Positions 37,006 through 48,871 of a stretch of DNA of 64,000 nucleotides are shown piece after piece (position 1 is the stretch's first letter; each line of letters begins with the position of its first letter). The notes below the pieces were generated by a model. The model was not told the DNA's origin, searched no databases, and saw nothing but the letters and a program-made list of their open reading frames with translations. The position numbers and the translations under genes are program-made. This DNA is from Aselliscus stoliczkanus. Taxonomy: Eukaryota > Chordata > Mammalia > Chiroptera > Hipposideridae. Location of the stretch: assembly GCA_033961575.1 (NCBI GenBank), contig CM066736.1:5551501-5615500 (forward strand). The letters run 5' to 3'.

Positions 37006-37724
37006 CTAGAACAGGAACAGAAATATGGCTGTTAGAAAGCTCTCGCGTGTGAGACAGCCTCAGCCTGGAGGCCCCGGCGCTGCAGACCTCCGAAGGCGAT
37101 TCCAGCGCACATACAATGTGGGTGTCTGTAAACTTGTTAAGCAAATGCCCTCCAAGATGAAGCTGAAAATGGAAAATTGAATTTCGAGTGCGGCCCCCGG
37201 TGGTACAGGGCACCACCAGAATGATGGTTTACTTGCTCTCGCTGATGACAGGGCAGGCGCCTGGCAATTTGTCTGCAATCTTTGGGGAACCGGTTCCCCT
37301 GAAGGAGGGAGGGTGAAAGGGGGGTAGCGGGAGGGCTCCTGGGTGCTGGAACCACAGGCCTCCTGCAGGGTAGCTTTGCCTGTAACCTTAGACCTGCACA
37401 TGACCAGGGCCAAAAGAACCGGGGAGTACAGGTGGACTGCCAAAACTAATTGCTTCCATAAAAACTCCGGAGGCCACAAGGGACCCATGCCAGTCAGATA
37501 AAAATAACCCTCTGCTCTCTAACACGGGGTCAGGTTTTCCAAAAATAGGCCTTTTAATGGTAAGAAAACCTACTTTTTGTATGAGACCGACTTTGCCTCA
37601 TACAAAATGCTAATTATATGAAATCATTATAATAATCCACTAACTGGATTTCGGCTAATCAGGCCATTTGCCTCTTTGTGGGTTAGTAAAACACGCTTCG
37701 GTGTAGACCACAGCAGGGAAGTGG

Positions 37725-37925
37725 TTTGGTACCCGGAATCTGGAGTCAAAGGTACATGTGTGTGAGTCCTGGCTCGGTCACTGGCAAGCAGGGTGACCTT
37801 GGGCAAGTCACCTACCTGGACCTCAGTTTCCTCTTCTATAAAATGGGAATCATTACTGGGTCTGACGCACGGGTTGCTGAGACAATTAAATAAGTGAATG
37901 CAATAAAGGCTCTCAGAATGTGAGG
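37725..37925 (+). repeat. MIR SINE
   Basis: Well-kept sense MIR: AGTCCTGGCTCGGTCACTGG, GTGACCTTGGGCAAGTCACC, CTCAGTTTCCTCTTCTATAA, GCAATAAAGGCTCTCAGAAT. Confidence 0.9.
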
Positions 37926-37954
37926 CCCTTTATTTTTCTCCTGTGATGAATGTT

Positions 37955-38170
37955 TGCTGAGATGTGGGCTTGAATCACAAAGACCTGGCATGAGTCCCAC
38001 CCCTGCCATTGACTCCATTGCTTGGGCAGGTCACTTAACCCCTTGCAGCTAGTTTCCAGATCTGAACCACGAGGAAACCGACAGTCCCTGCCTCGCGGGG
38101 TGGCGGTGAGGCCGTCAGACAGTAATGGACAGCATTCGGCACAGGGCCTGGCCAGAGAAGGCCCGGTACT
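37955..38170 (+). repeat. Second MIR SINE, same orientation
   Basis: GAGTCCCACCCCTGCCATTG, GGGCAGGTCACTTAACCCCT and GGCACAGGGCCTGGCCAGAG. It is more worn than the copy just upstream. Confidence 0.75.
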
Positions 38171-38904
38171 GGGGGGTTGGGATTATTGTCACCGCTGACT
38201 GGGTACAGATGTGCACCTACAGCTCTTAAAAGAGTCAGCCCCAAAGCTGCCACTTCTTAGGGACCCAGCACAAGCCCTACACCAGCGGGCTGCGGTAGGG
38301 TATGGGGAGCTGGCGTGTCCCCAAGCTGGGCCGGGGTCCTGGTAGCCCAGTCTTCACCCAGCTTTTGGCTCTGATGTTAGCCATTGAGGCAGGTGTCCGG
38401 CAGAGAAAGCTCCTCTTCTGTGACCTCCAGGCCAGGCCCAAGCCCAAGCCCGATGGGCTCTGTGGGCAGTCAGGCCCCTTTTAGTCTCGTGGCTCTGGAG
38501 CATTAGTGACATGGAGGAGTCTGTCACCACCAGGAATGTCCGAGGGGACAGGCTCACTAGAGCTCTGGGTTCTCTGGGAACAGCCCTCGGGTGGCTAGGA
38601 CTATATATATACTACGTCCCCTGCTTCCTGGCCATTGTGGACTAAGCCGAGCTAGCCAGAGGGATGGGACTAAGGTTTATTCAACTGGAGCTGGGGAACG
38701 AGACTCATTCTCTCTGCTGGGAGTGGCAGTTTATGAAACTTGGGGACTGTCAGCAGCCATGTTTCCTCCAAGTGACAAAATCCGGTCCTGCAGACATGGA
38801 GGCCACCTGAGTGTGCACTGTCCCTGCACCTCATGAAGTCCCCATGGCCATCTCATAAATCTCCCTTTTTGCAACACTAAAAAGAGGTAACTGGGGCAAA
38901 AAAG

Positions 38905-39205
38905 GGAAGTACATTTATTGAATACCTACTATGTGCCGTACAGTACTTCTGGGAAATGAGCGAAAGCTCGAAAAGCAGAGAGCACTGTAACTGACACATG
39001 GAAAGTGCTCAGCAAATGCTCCCTGGGGAGCATTTAAGAGGAGGGCAAATAATAGTAATGGCAGTCATCACTACCCTCAAAACAAATGCAATTGGTGGTA
39101 ACAGTCCCATCTAACAGCTGGCGAAACAGAGGCTCTGAGAAGTTAGGGGACTTGCCTGAGGTCACACAGCAAGTAGGCAGGGAAGGTGCGATTTGAATCC
39201 TGGTC
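38905..39205 (-). repeat. MIR SINE
   Basis: TTTATTGAATACCTACTATG at one end and GAGGTCACACAGCAAGTAGG at the other, with a less conserved middle. It may be two overlapping copies. Confidence 0.7.
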
Positions 39206-40374
39206 TTTCTGCCTCTTGTCTGAGCAGGGCAGCGGGATTATAGGTAGGTGTGAGGTTGAACATAAGAAAGTAATGGTTTGGTTTTTTTTTTTTTTAAACA
39301 GACGCCAGAGAAGAAGAGAAACCTGGTGGCACACTAGCAAAGATGGGAGAAGGGAGGGCATGTTGGAGTGAACTCAGGGATAAAGATGAAGGGAAGGAGT
39401 CTCCAGGGGAGAGTTCGATACGCGTGGTGACAGTCTGTGGGCGTGGGAGCGCCCTGATTAAAATGCCTGGGACGTGAGAGGACTTCTCATCTTTATTTCA
39501 CCCTGCCACGCACCATCAGCAGGTCTAGTAGGGGTTTTCGTTTGTTTACTTCTTTAGGGTTTTTACATTTCTCCCCATTAGTGAAATGCGGAACATTTTA
39601 AGACACCAGAAGCAGCAATGAAGTGCTAATTAGTTTATAATGATCCTTTGTCCCCACAACAGATTAAATTGAAATTCTCAGAAGCCTGGACTCTGGCCAG
39701 ACACAGGAAAGCTACTGGAACGCAGACAGTTTTGTTGTTGTTTTAACTCTACCATTCCGGATCCCAGGATGATTGAGAAGAGGACAAAAGTGAAAAAGGG
39801 GAGATCCTGCTCCCTCACCAGGGTGTCGCTTGCCCTCACGGTTCCAGGTAACAAGCTAGGGGGTCGAGAAATCAAGCAGCTCACCAATGGGAGAGCTCAT
39901 GTCCCGCTACTGTGTTCCCAAGATCTGCTCTGTTAGGTGAAGGTCAGAGGTGAAGGTCAAGAGTTGAAACTACAATCTGAAACCACCGGGTTCTAACGCA
40001 GATTTACCTGGCGACCTTGCTCATATTCAGGGTAAGGTGACAAGCTTCGCTGTCTGAAGGAAAGATGTGCCCTTGGCAGGGGGCACAGGGCACTTTCACT
40101 GGGAGCCACGAATCAGTTTGTTCTTTCAGGAAGGAAGGCGCCTCAGAGCTGCTTTTCGCTGATTTTACCCGGCTCCTAATGGGCCCTGCCAGGCAGGGGT
40201 CACCTGAGGGGCAGGAGCCTGGAGGGCTGGTCAGGGACAGGAACTGGCCCACCCTGCGGTGGTCACTGAATTTGGGGAGATATGAGGCTCGCCACGGTGT
40301 TTGCACCCTCTTTTAGTGAGAAAGATGCTGAGCTCATAAGCAAATGCCTTCCTAAGGAAGACGAGAAGAAAGGA

Positions 40375-40575
40375 CGTCGTTTTACTGAGTCCTCAGCTCT
40401 GTGCTGGGTGCTTTACATACATTAACCTACCTGGTCCTTACAGGGATCCTATAAAAGCCCCTGTTGTTACCCCCATTTCACCGACAAGGAATCTGAGAAT
40501 CAGAGCCTGACTTGGGTCCCCCAGCCAGCAGACAGTGGGCTCCAGGTTCAAACCCATGTCTGTTTGACCCCAACG
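40375..40575 (-). repeat. MIR SINE
   Basis: TCTGTGCTGGGTGCTTTACA, CCCATTTCACCGACAAGGAA, CCAGCCAGCAGACAGTGGGC in reverse-complement MIR order. Confidence 0.7.
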
Positions 40576-40673
40576 TCATATACTCGCCAATGCTCAGCCA
40601 TGGAGTCCCCCAGCCTCACCCTACATGGAGATTCTCAGCTCAGGGAAGATGGGCGAGAAGAGTAGACCAAAAA

Positions 40674-41565
40674 TACCGTATTTTGTCGTGTATAATGTGC
40701 TCCCGTGTATCATGTGCATACATGTTTTTGGCCCAAACTTTCAGGGAAAATATCTTTAAATTTTTCTTTTCTTTTTTTTTAAGATTTTCATTGGGGACTT
40801 GGGGAAGGGGAACAGCCAAGTTGTTGTCCTTCAGTCTTAGTTGTGAAGGGCACAGCTAGCTCAGCTCCAAGTCCAGTTGCCATCCGGCTGCCCATCGACA
40901 GCTCACAACAGCTCAGCTCCAGGTGCCGTGTTCAATCTTAGTTGCAAGTGGATGCAGCCCATCATCCCATGCGGGAGTTGAACAGGCAACCTTGTTGTTA
41001 GGAGCATGTGCTCTCATCAGCTGAGCCATCCTGCCACCTGTTGGCAGCTCAGCAGCAGCTCAGCTCGGGAGCAGCTCACTGGCCCATGTGGGAATCAAAC
41101 CAGTGACCCTGTTGCTCAGAGCTCGAGCTCTTAGCCAACTGAGCCATTCGGCCAGCCCTAGTTTCAATTTTTTAATTCAACGTTTTATCTGTTTACATTT
41201 AGGTACTTGATTTTTGTATTATAAAGGAATTTGAGCCTTTATTTTTTTAACATATTATGGTACAAGACATTTTATGTACCAGTAACAAATTTACAATATT
41301 TACGCATCATAGAAGGCCAAGAACTCTTCATCATTGCAAGTTCGTTGTAAGTTCAACAAAACTGATTATCGTATTCCAGGGTATTATTATATGGTCACTG
41401 TTATTGACTTTGAGAGTTATGCTTTTAACTCATAAGCATAAATAAAAGAATTAAAAACATTTATATAGATATGGAATTAGTACCACCCATGCATAATGCA
41501 CTCCCTTATTTTTCCCTCACAAACGCGGGCAAAACAGTGCATATTATACACGGCAAAATACGGTA
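40674..41565. mobile_element. TIR DNA transposon, TA-flanked, with SINE inside
   Basis: The left end TACCGTATTTTGTCGTGTAT and the right end ATACACGGCAAAATACGGTA are inverted copies (27 bp, two mismatches: 40674-40700 against 41539-41565). TA lies at each outer edge, as expected for a Tc1/mariner-type target duplication. Without the SINE the element is about 500 bp and has no transposase-like ORF, so it is non-autonomous. I do not recognise the family. Confidence 0.75.
40766..41158 (-). mobile_element. Dimeric Ves-type SINE with two tRNA-like heads
   Basis: Read on the minus strand: head 1 AGGGCTGGCCGAATGGCTCA with CTGGTTTGATTCCCAC; linker GCTGAGCTGCCAACAGGTGG; head 2 GCAGGATGGCTCAGCTGATG with GTTCAACTCCCGCATGGG; then Ves-like body and a tail CCCCAATGAAAATCTT. 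Full head 2 is retained, unlike the copies at 30192 and 35164. Confidence 0.75.
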
Positions 41566-41956
41566 TGTATTTCGAATAATCCCTTACTGTTTCTGCGGCA
41601 CACACGGGAGATTCGGGCTCCCTCTGTCTAGCTGGTGTGGCTCTGCAGACGACAGAGCGAGAAGTCTTTCCGGGGCTACAGGTGAACAAGGTGGAATCAC
41701 ACGGCCTTGAACGCAAATGCCATCGGTCCTTGAGACAAAACAGCAACCTTCTGTCTCCACATGAATACAAATGGATGTCACAGGGAGCAACCGGAAGGCA
41801 AGGCCTGAGCCTGGGACATTTCTGTACCCGCAGGACTGGCACAGTGCCTGGTACACGGCCGGGGTATAATACCTGTCTGCTGGTCCTGAATGAAAAGAAG
41901 GGGCCTCCCCTTGACACCTTCCCCCCCGGGGCCAAGCCTCTTGCCCCATCGTATAC

Positions 41957-42120
41957 CTTAAGTTGATTTCCCACTGTAACACCGATCGGTCCAGTCCTCC
42001 TGCTGTGAAGGCATAGCGGCCGTCGTAGGAAAGGGCCAGTCCAGCCACCCCGTTTGGGTGGCATATAATAGCAGATGTCTTATGGGGATTGCCATCAACT
42101 GGTAAGATCTGAAGTCCAAC
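41957..42120 (-). CDS. CFAP251: CFAP251 WD-blade exon
   Basis: 164 nt, acceptor CCTTTCTAG, donor GTATAC. It encodes [40 protein letters not shown] and [14 protein letters not shown], ending in phase 2. HPNGV...[21 protein letters not shown] is a textbook WD40 blade with an SYDG turn, a GGLD-S segment and a W in place of the final WD. It is the last well-formed blade; the next exon (36915-37005) leaves the repeat pattern. The right end of a TIR transposon lies only about 390 bp downstream in the intron. Confidence 0.95.
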
Positions 42121-42732
42121 CTAGAAAGGCATATGTAATTGGATATTCAGACTCAGATAGCTGGGCCCCAGGCCAGGCCCAGCACTGCGGTCACATGTGC
42201 CCTGCAGATCTGTTTACTGGAAGGACCTGTGTCAGGGACCGTCTCAGTGTGTGAGAGTCACGTTTCACATGGCTGATGGTTCGCAAGCACTGACCCCTGC
42301 AAGGTGGTCCCTTAGGGGAGGGACAGCAGGTTCCAGAAGGGACACAGGAGGGAAGCTTTCCTCCTGTTTTCACAGTCAGAGGCCCAGGGTTTTCCAGAAT
42401 AATTCTGGCATACTGTATCGAAAAGCATAAAACGTACAACTAAGTGTAACTAATTTGTGTGCCTTTATAGGATTTTTTTCCATGTAAATAAATCAGAAAA
42501 AAAAAATCCTTTGGTGGACCCTGTGTCTTCATTGGGGGTATGGAAACGATGGGAGGAGACCACTCAGAGATGCCTCCTGAGTCACCCCGCTCATCTAGGG
42601 CACTTCTCAGTGTCCCTGTGGACTGGGACGGAAGAGTTGGGCTTGGCTATGAAACCCAGCACCCTTGATGGCTGACTTCATGCTCAAAATGCACAGAGCC
42701 ATCTTACAGAGGCGGAGAGCAGGGCGGAATAC

Positions 42733-42847
42733 CTTGTCTGTATTAATAAACACCAAGTAGCGTTTCTGCAGCTCGACAGCTGTTTTCACTGGGAGGATTT
42801 GCATCTGCTCAATGGGGGAACCAAAGACCGGCCCCAGAAGGGTCTTT
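42733..42847 (-). CDS. CFAP251: CFAP251 exon
   Basis: 115 nt, acceptor TTCCCGCAG, donor GTATTC. The first base completes Arg (AG+A). It then encodes [20 protein letters not shown] and [18 protein letters not shown], ending in phase 0 so the next exon starts [21 protein letters not shown] forms b-strands at the edge of a WD blade with no canonical WD dipeptide. Confidence 0.93.
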
Positions 42848-43594
42848 CTGCGGGAAGGGGAAAAAAATAAAAGAAGAAGCCTTTTTTAATTCCACAAATC
42901 GGAATGTAGGCTTGATGGCTAGCTACCTTTCATGACGCCATAACACGTCTTTAAATTCTGACTTCCCCGTCGTGTTACTCAGCTAAGCCCATCCATAAGA
43001 ACCTCTCTTGACAGCTGCTAACAGCTGCCATAAATAAGGGGCCACGGCTCCCAGCAGCAAATGCTCCTGGGGAAACTGATTGTGAAGAGTGCTTTTAGCG
43101 GTGGAGGCTGTGACTTGCCGCCTTGACAGCTGAGTGAAGGGAACATTATGTGTACATGAACGAGGGACGACAGAAACGCGGCAAGGAGGGGACTCGCGTT
43201 GGAAGGATGCAAGCAAACGCCCCCTTTCCAGTGACAGCCCGAGAGATGAGAATGAGATGCTGTGCTTTGCTCCAGACACCTGACAGCCAGGGGTCTATGT
43301 GCAACACATAGCTTCCCCAAAAATGACCTCTGCGCCAAATGATAATGAATCGTGTCCCCGCAACGGGCAGACGTCCTTAATTCAGACTCTACCACACTAA
43401 AGAGGGATCAGATCTGAGGTGAGGTTACCAGACATTACTGTAAGCCCAGGGCGGGATTTTCTCTGAAGCTAGCAAAATTGGAACTTCAGGACCCCCTTAT
43501 TCACACAGGCACCTTCTGACGCTCTGAAAGGGTCCTAGCCATATTTTATTCCTAATCACATATCTTTAAAAAAAAAAGAAAAAAAGAAAAGAGG

Positions 43595-44034
43595 GGGCTG
43601 GCCGAGTGGAGCACTGGTTGAGAGCTGGTTTTGGGATACCAGCGGCCCAGGTTCGGATCCCACATACGAGGGCCAGTGACACTGCCCTCTACAGCTAACA
43701 ACAGCTCCACCTGGAGCTGGGCTGTGCAAGCCCCGGCAACGGTGTAGGCTGCAGCCCCTGCTGCAGTGGGCTGCCATGGGCTACAGTGAGTGGCCGGCAG
43801 CCAGAGTGAGCGGCTGGCAGGCAGTGTGAGCTGCCAATAGCCGCGGTGAGCGACCATCCAGAGGCCGGCGACCCATCTGCCTCATCCAGGAAGAGCGCAA
43901 TGATGATACCATCATGGGTCAGTGAGGCGACGTCCTCGGCAGCTGGACTGGGGAGCAACTTATCTGTTCCCTTTCTCCGATTCCCCAACGCTGTTCCCCT
44001 CCCGCAATTCCCCAATTTTGGAAAAAAAAAAAAA
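43595..44034 (+). mobile_element. Full-length bat SINE
   Basis: Head GGGGCTGGCCGAGTGGAGCA, B-box-like GGTTCGGATCCC, tail CCCGCAATTCCCCAATTTTG then poly-A. AAAAGAGG on both sides is the likely target duplication. Confidence 0.88.
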
Positions 44035-44319
44035 AAGAGGACCCACAAAATTGAATACACTTCACACCCCACAATACCTGGATTAGCCCATGGAAGGCCG
44101 GTGGCCATTTCGTCTTATTATGTTATGAGCCCCTCATTGTTGGGCTGTGTTCTCTGGGTCACCCGGCCCACGTCTGGTGGGGACGGTGGCTGCTCCATGT
44201 CTATAGTCTGAATCAATCGGGAGCAAATCCATTCAGCAGCTTTTTTTTTGAGCACCTCTCTGTGCTAGGTACCATGGTAGGTGCTTGGGACCCAGAAATG
44301 AGTGAGAGCTGGCTGAATT

Positions 44320-44425
44320 ACACAGGGGTGCTGGTGGCATAACTTTGTGAATATAGTAAACACCATTGGAAAACAGGGAAATTTTATGGTATGTGAATTA
44401 TATCTTAATTTAAATTATAAACAAA
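44320..44425 (+). mobile_element. L1-like 3' end
   Basis: ATAACTTTGTGAATATAGTA, AACACCATTGGAAAACAG, TATGTGAATTATATCTTAAT. Confidence 0.6.
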
Positions 44426-44449
44426 CAAACAAAAAAGGTCCAGCTATTC

Positions 44450-44655
44450 AACCTGCGCCTCGGGTCCCTCGTTGGTAAAAATAGGGATAATGACAGCATT
44501 AAGCCCATGACAACACTGTGATGAGTATCGAATAAGTTAATATGTATAAAGCACTACGTATAATAAGTCATATATATATATATATAAAACATATAAGTTA
44601 ATATATATAAAGAACAGTTTCTGGTGCATAGCAGGGGCTATATAACTATTGTCTA
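44450..44655 (+). repeat. MIR SINE 3' half
   Basis: CTCGTTGGTAAAAATAGGGA, ATGAGTATCGAATAAGTTAA, GTGCATAGCAGGGGCTATAT; a TA microsatellite (44571-44587) interrupts it. Confidence 0.6.
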
Positions 44656-44699
44656 ATGTTGTTAAAAATATCTAACAATTTCACAAATTAATATAGTTT

Positions 44700-45480
44700 C
44701 CTTCTGATTGAAAAAGTATTACATATTCATTGTGAAAAATCTCAGACATTTCGGTAAACTTTAAGTTGAAAACCCAGCCATGACTCTCCATTGCTGTGTT
44801 CTTAGCTCAAAATAATCGTGGGGGCTAGCTTGGCATGGATGATTCGAGAATTTCTTTTATATATAGTCTAACCTATGTAATTATAATTTTGTATGAAAAT
44901 TATATAAATATAATTTTACATGAAAATGCATTCATGCGTTTTTGGCAATTTACTTGGTCTCAGATTATCTCTTGGAGATATTTCCATGTTTATGCAGAGA
45001 ACTCGCTCATCCTTTTTTTTTTTCTTTTCTAAAAGCAGCGTCGTGTTTCAGTGCACTGACAAGCCGTCATTTAACTAATCCCCTATTAATGGACATTTGG
45101 ATTGTTTCCATTTTTTAAAATATTTTCAAACAAGACATTCTTTTACTTATGTCTTGGCATACCGTGTGAGTACGTCTGTGGGCTGCATTCCTAGAAGTCA
45201 GAGATCCGATAAAATTTAATAGAGGATAACAAATTGCTCTCCCGGATTCCCACCCCCCGCCAGCAGCAGCTGGGGAAGGTCCCTTCCCGTGTGCCCTCGC
45301 CAACACTAGGCGCTATCGATCATTTTTATCTTTGCTAATCTGATTTGTGAAAATGATGTCTTGCTTTCATTTGCATCTTTGATACACTAGTGAGCATCTG
45401 CTCATAGGTTTATTGGCCTGTTTCGGCAAACTGCCTTTTCATGTTCTTTTAAACATTTTTAAATGCATTTTTAAGCTGTT
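44700..45480 (-). mobile_element. Old L1-like fragment
   Basis: TATTACATATTCATTGTGAA, GGACATTTGGATTGTTTCCA, TTTGCATCTTTGATACACTA and CATCTGCTCATAGGTTTATT resemble antisense L1M 3' text. It is heavily diverged. Confidence 0.5.
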
Positions 45481-45554
45481 CTGCATGTATCATGAAAAGA
45501 CAATTCCTTCCCCGACTAAGGTGTGGTCACGAGGCTTTATTATTCCTGCAATTT

Positions 45555-45725
45555 ACCAGATGTTTTTTGTAAGGTGTCCTACTTTGCAGGGGATGGAAAT
45601 GTTTTGAAACTAGATGGAGTGATGCTTGCAGGGCCCTGTGACTGTGCAAAATGCCACTGAATTATACATTTAAAAATGGCTAAGTTTTATATTCTGTGAA
45701 TTTCACCTCAACAAATTATTTCTTC
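45555..45725 (+). mobile_element. L1 3' end
   Basis: GATGGAAATGTTTTGAAACT, CACTGAATTATACATTTAAA, GTGAATTTCACCTCAACAAA. Confidence 0.7.
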
Positions 45726-46399
45726 AGAAAGATCGCTTTCTGCTAATTTCAGGTTGACCTTCAATGGCGGAAACCCCTAACTTGCGTGGCTCCAAGTCCC
45801 TGGTTAGTAACTGTTAGCAGGAACTCCGAGCCTGGGGTCCTCCATCCCTAAGCCACTTGCGTGGCACGCCCAGGTTTTCTCAGGACTGGGCATATTTCTG
45901 GGATATTCTTTGTCCAGAAAGTTTGTGTCCATTAAAGGTGATGGACAAAGATCCTGAAATCTTCCTAAAACGCCTTCTTTTACACATTTCTTTGAAATGT
46001 CTCCTTCCCAGTGTTCTGATAGTTTTATTTTTTTTAATTGTGTTGCATGTCTCTCCTGTTCCTGCCACATGACATGGCATTTCTCAGTCGTTTTTCCTTG
46101 TGCCCTTCTAGAAGGAACTTAAAAAAATAAACAAATAAATAAAGATCCTGGTTGATCCTGGCCTTTTGAAACATATCTTACTGAAACACATTAAAAAAAA
46201 AAAAGACCTTCCCAAGCATGGGGCCAGTTGTTGTTGGTCAGTTTTCTGATTCCCTTCTCCAGGAGTTGGGGGATAGGGGTTCACTAAGGCATTGTCACTT
46301 CTGTCCCTCCTGCCTCAGTGCCTCTGCTTTTGTCAGCCATACCCACAAGGTAGCCAAGCCACAGGTGGAAAGAGGCCACCCTCCGAGGGATGACTACAC

Positions 46400-46625
46400 A
46401 GGACCCAAAGCCAGGGTTGCCTCCAGGCCCAGGAGTAGACACAGAGTCAGAGCTAGGTTCAAAGGCCAAGCCTTGCCCTACCCAGCTATCTGAGCTTGTT
46501 TCGTGGCCTCTGTGAACCTCAGTGGAGTAAAACTTTGCGGGGCCGCTGGGGATGAAATGGGACGATGAGTGCAGAGCCCGGCACAGGATGTGGGATGCGT
46601 ATAACAGTCGGTATCCATCAGGAGG
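46400..46625 (+). repeat. MIR SINE, diverged
   Basis: TATCTGAGCTTGTTTCGTGG, CTGTGAACCTCAGTGGAGTA, GATGAGTGCAGAGCCCGGCA. Confidence 0.5.
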
Positions 46626-47149
46626 TGCCAATCCTGGGACCCACAGGCCCGGAGCACAAGAAGCCAACCATAAATACAGACCGATTTCGGGATGGAGGAG
46701 CTGCTGCTCCAGGACACCAAGCTCTAGATGCCTTGGGCTCAGTCCTTTGGCCTCTTCTCTATCTACCGGGCCCTTCTGGAATCTTCTTTGGGCTCATATG
46801 CTCGTGCCCTCAGTGTGGATCTTCAATCTGGGCTCTCCCAAGAACCCCACCACTCCTTCATTAAAATGCGAACACCAGGGTACGGGAAACAGGGTTTTGT
46901 TTTCCTGATCACCTCCACCTGGCTCACGCAGGAGCTCGGGGAAATACTGTGTGAACAAAGGAAGGCAACCTGGAACTTAAAAACTCCTTTAAGAACCAAG
47001 AATAAGAAAAATGAAACAATTGGTACTATCTGAGTGAAAATGTCTGTTTGTATGCATGAGGAAAGAGTAGGAGATCATATAAAGCATCAGCGACTTTTCC
47101 GGTTCCTTCACTGAGTCTCAGGCATTGAGCTCGGGGCGCCTTATCTCTG

Positions 47150-47335
47150 TGCAGCACTGGGCTCTGAATCAAGGGCTCTGGGTTCAAATCCTGACTGTGG
47201 CCCTTCCGAGCCACGTGACTTTGGGTGAGAATATTTTACCCTATCTATGCCTCAGTTTCCTCCTCTGCAATGCAAGTGATAGCAATGGTATCTGAGCTGC
47301 TTACAGGCCCTTAAATTGGGGCTTGAAATAGGCGG
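47150..47335 (+). repeat. MIR SINE
   Basis: GGGTTCAAATCCTGACTGTG, CACGTGACTTTGGGTGAGAA, TGCCTCAGTTTCCTCCTCTG. It ends 55 bp before the CFAP251 exon at 47390. Confidence 0.8.
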
Positions 47336-47389
47336 GGGGCTGAGAAATTGATTTCTGCACCCTGTTAGTGGGAAGCTCCTGGTGCTTAC

Positions 47390-47574
47390 CTGCACATTTT
47401 TGTGGTCGAATTGAAAAGTTTCACTTTGTAGCCACTGTTGGAAACGAGCAGGAAGCGTTCCTTGACGAGGGGTGGGTACCAGATCATACAGGTGGGGTGG
47501 CTGCCCTGGTCGGTCCGGTGAACGTCCAGGACGTTCAGGTGGTCTCTGTAGCTCCTGAGGAGATTATACTCAAT
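47390..47574 (-). CDS. CFAP251: CFAP251 WD-region exon
   Basis: 185 nt, acceptor TTCTCTGCAG, donor GTAAGC. It encodes [60 protein letters not shown] and C, ending in phase 2. [10 protein letters not shown]...[15 protein letters not shown] fits one WD-like blade with the WD replaced by LF. Start and end phases match both neighbours. Confidence 0.95.
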
Positions 47575-47689
47575 CTGCAGAGAAGCCCGGAAGGACACGC
47601 ATGAAGACGGAGCCTAATGAAATCAGCCAACGGTCCTATTCCGGGGACACAGTGTCAGGCCCCCTAAGAGAAGACTGGTCTAAACCCTT

Positions 47690-47935
47690 AATGCGATAGG
47701 CCACCGTAACAGAGTGTTCGTTAGGAGCAAGATGAGGTGCTAAGTGCTCTAAACACATCGTGCCATTCAATTCTCAAGACTCCCCTGCAAAGTAGTAGTG
47801 CTGTGCCCATTTCAATGGTGAGAAAACAGATGTTCAGAGAGGTTTAGTGTCATGCCCAAGGTCACACAGCTAAGAAGTGGTAGGGTGAGGATTCAAATTT
47901 CGGTCCAACTGACTCTGAAACCTGACCTCTCACAG
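47690..47935 (-). repeat. MIR SINE
   Basis: AGATGAGGTGCTAAGTGCTC, CAATTCTCAAGACTCCCCTG, TGCCCAAGGTCACACAGCTA, AGGATTCAAATTTCGGTCC. It lies just upstream of the acceptor of the exon at 47390-47574. Confidence 0.85.
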
Positions 47936-48078
47936 TTGTGTTATACTGTTTCACTTCCCAGTATCTTGAGGCCTCTTCGAGGGTAGGAACTGATTCCTAT
48001 TGAGATGTCAGCTCCTGACAGTCCTATATTAACAGCCTGCTGAATTTCACCCATAGGTAGGTTCTGGTGGCCAGACCA

Positions 48079-48213
48079 GGATGGATGGATAGATAGATGA
48101 TGGATGGATGGATGGATGGATGGATGGATGGATGGATGGATGGATGGATGGGTGGATGGGTGGATGGGTGGGTGAGTAGATGGGTGGATGGATGGGTGGG
48201 TGGGTGGGTGGGG
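48079..48213. repeat. (GGAT)n/(GGGT)n minisatellite-like tract
   Basis: About 135 bp of GGAT units grade into GGGT units. The Ser/Ile/His/Pro-repeat open frames on the minus strand are products of the repeat, not genes. Confidence 0.95.
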
Positions 48214-48697
48214 AGAATAAAGAAGGAAAGGAAGGAAGATGGATGGATAGACACATAGATTGATTTTTAATCCTTTTGGTTGGATCACGTAACATATTTG
48301 CCACTGTCCCTAACTTGCCCTCTTTTCTCACATCCTCCATCAGTTGTCACGTTCAGGAAACAGTCTGTCCCCAACCCCAGAACCAAAGAAAGTGTCAGTG
48401 AGTGTCGGCTTTCCAAATGTGCACAGAGAGGCGAGGGTGGCTGTGGGGACACCATCTCCCTGGCACCTGCCGTTCTACTTCCCCGAAGCCTCCTCACTCA
48501 GGACACGGGGCCCTACATGGTGTCAGGGCCGTGTGAAGGCCAAGTGACAGCTCGGAGGGGTTTATGCTATTTCGTTGTACATTCATTTTCTCCAACACAC
48601 ACGCTGTGGGCCTGGTTCCATGCCAGATGCCAGGGACGGAACAGGAATGAGACAAATGCGTCCTGCTGACCAGGTAGACAGAAACGCGCCTGCTCAC

Positions 48698-48871
48698 CAA
48701 AAGTCTGTCTCTCCCAAGGCTCAGCAGCCGGGGCTCATTGCTGTCCAGATGAACCCCGAACAGGAGACTTCGAATGCTTTTGTGATGAGAACGAAGTCTT
48801 GCCAAATATTCCCAGACCCTTTGTCCACTTTTGACCTTGACTCTGTAAACGGTGACAGTAAAATTCACGTC
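48698..48871 (-). CDS. CFAP251: CFAP251 WD-region exon
   Basis: 174 nt (58 codons, phase 0 both ends), acceptor CGTCTTTCAG, donor GTGAGC. It encodes [40 protein letters not shown] and [31 protein letters not shown]...[12 protein letters not shown] is a WD blade core (H at the start, GRDR turn). It follows YMATA of the preceding exon. Confidence 0.95.

Noticed and set aside
47941..48340. Minus-strand ORFs with repeated Ser-Ile-His-Pro
   Set aside because: They are the translation of the GGAT/GGGT tetranucleotide tract and have no conserved sequence outside it.
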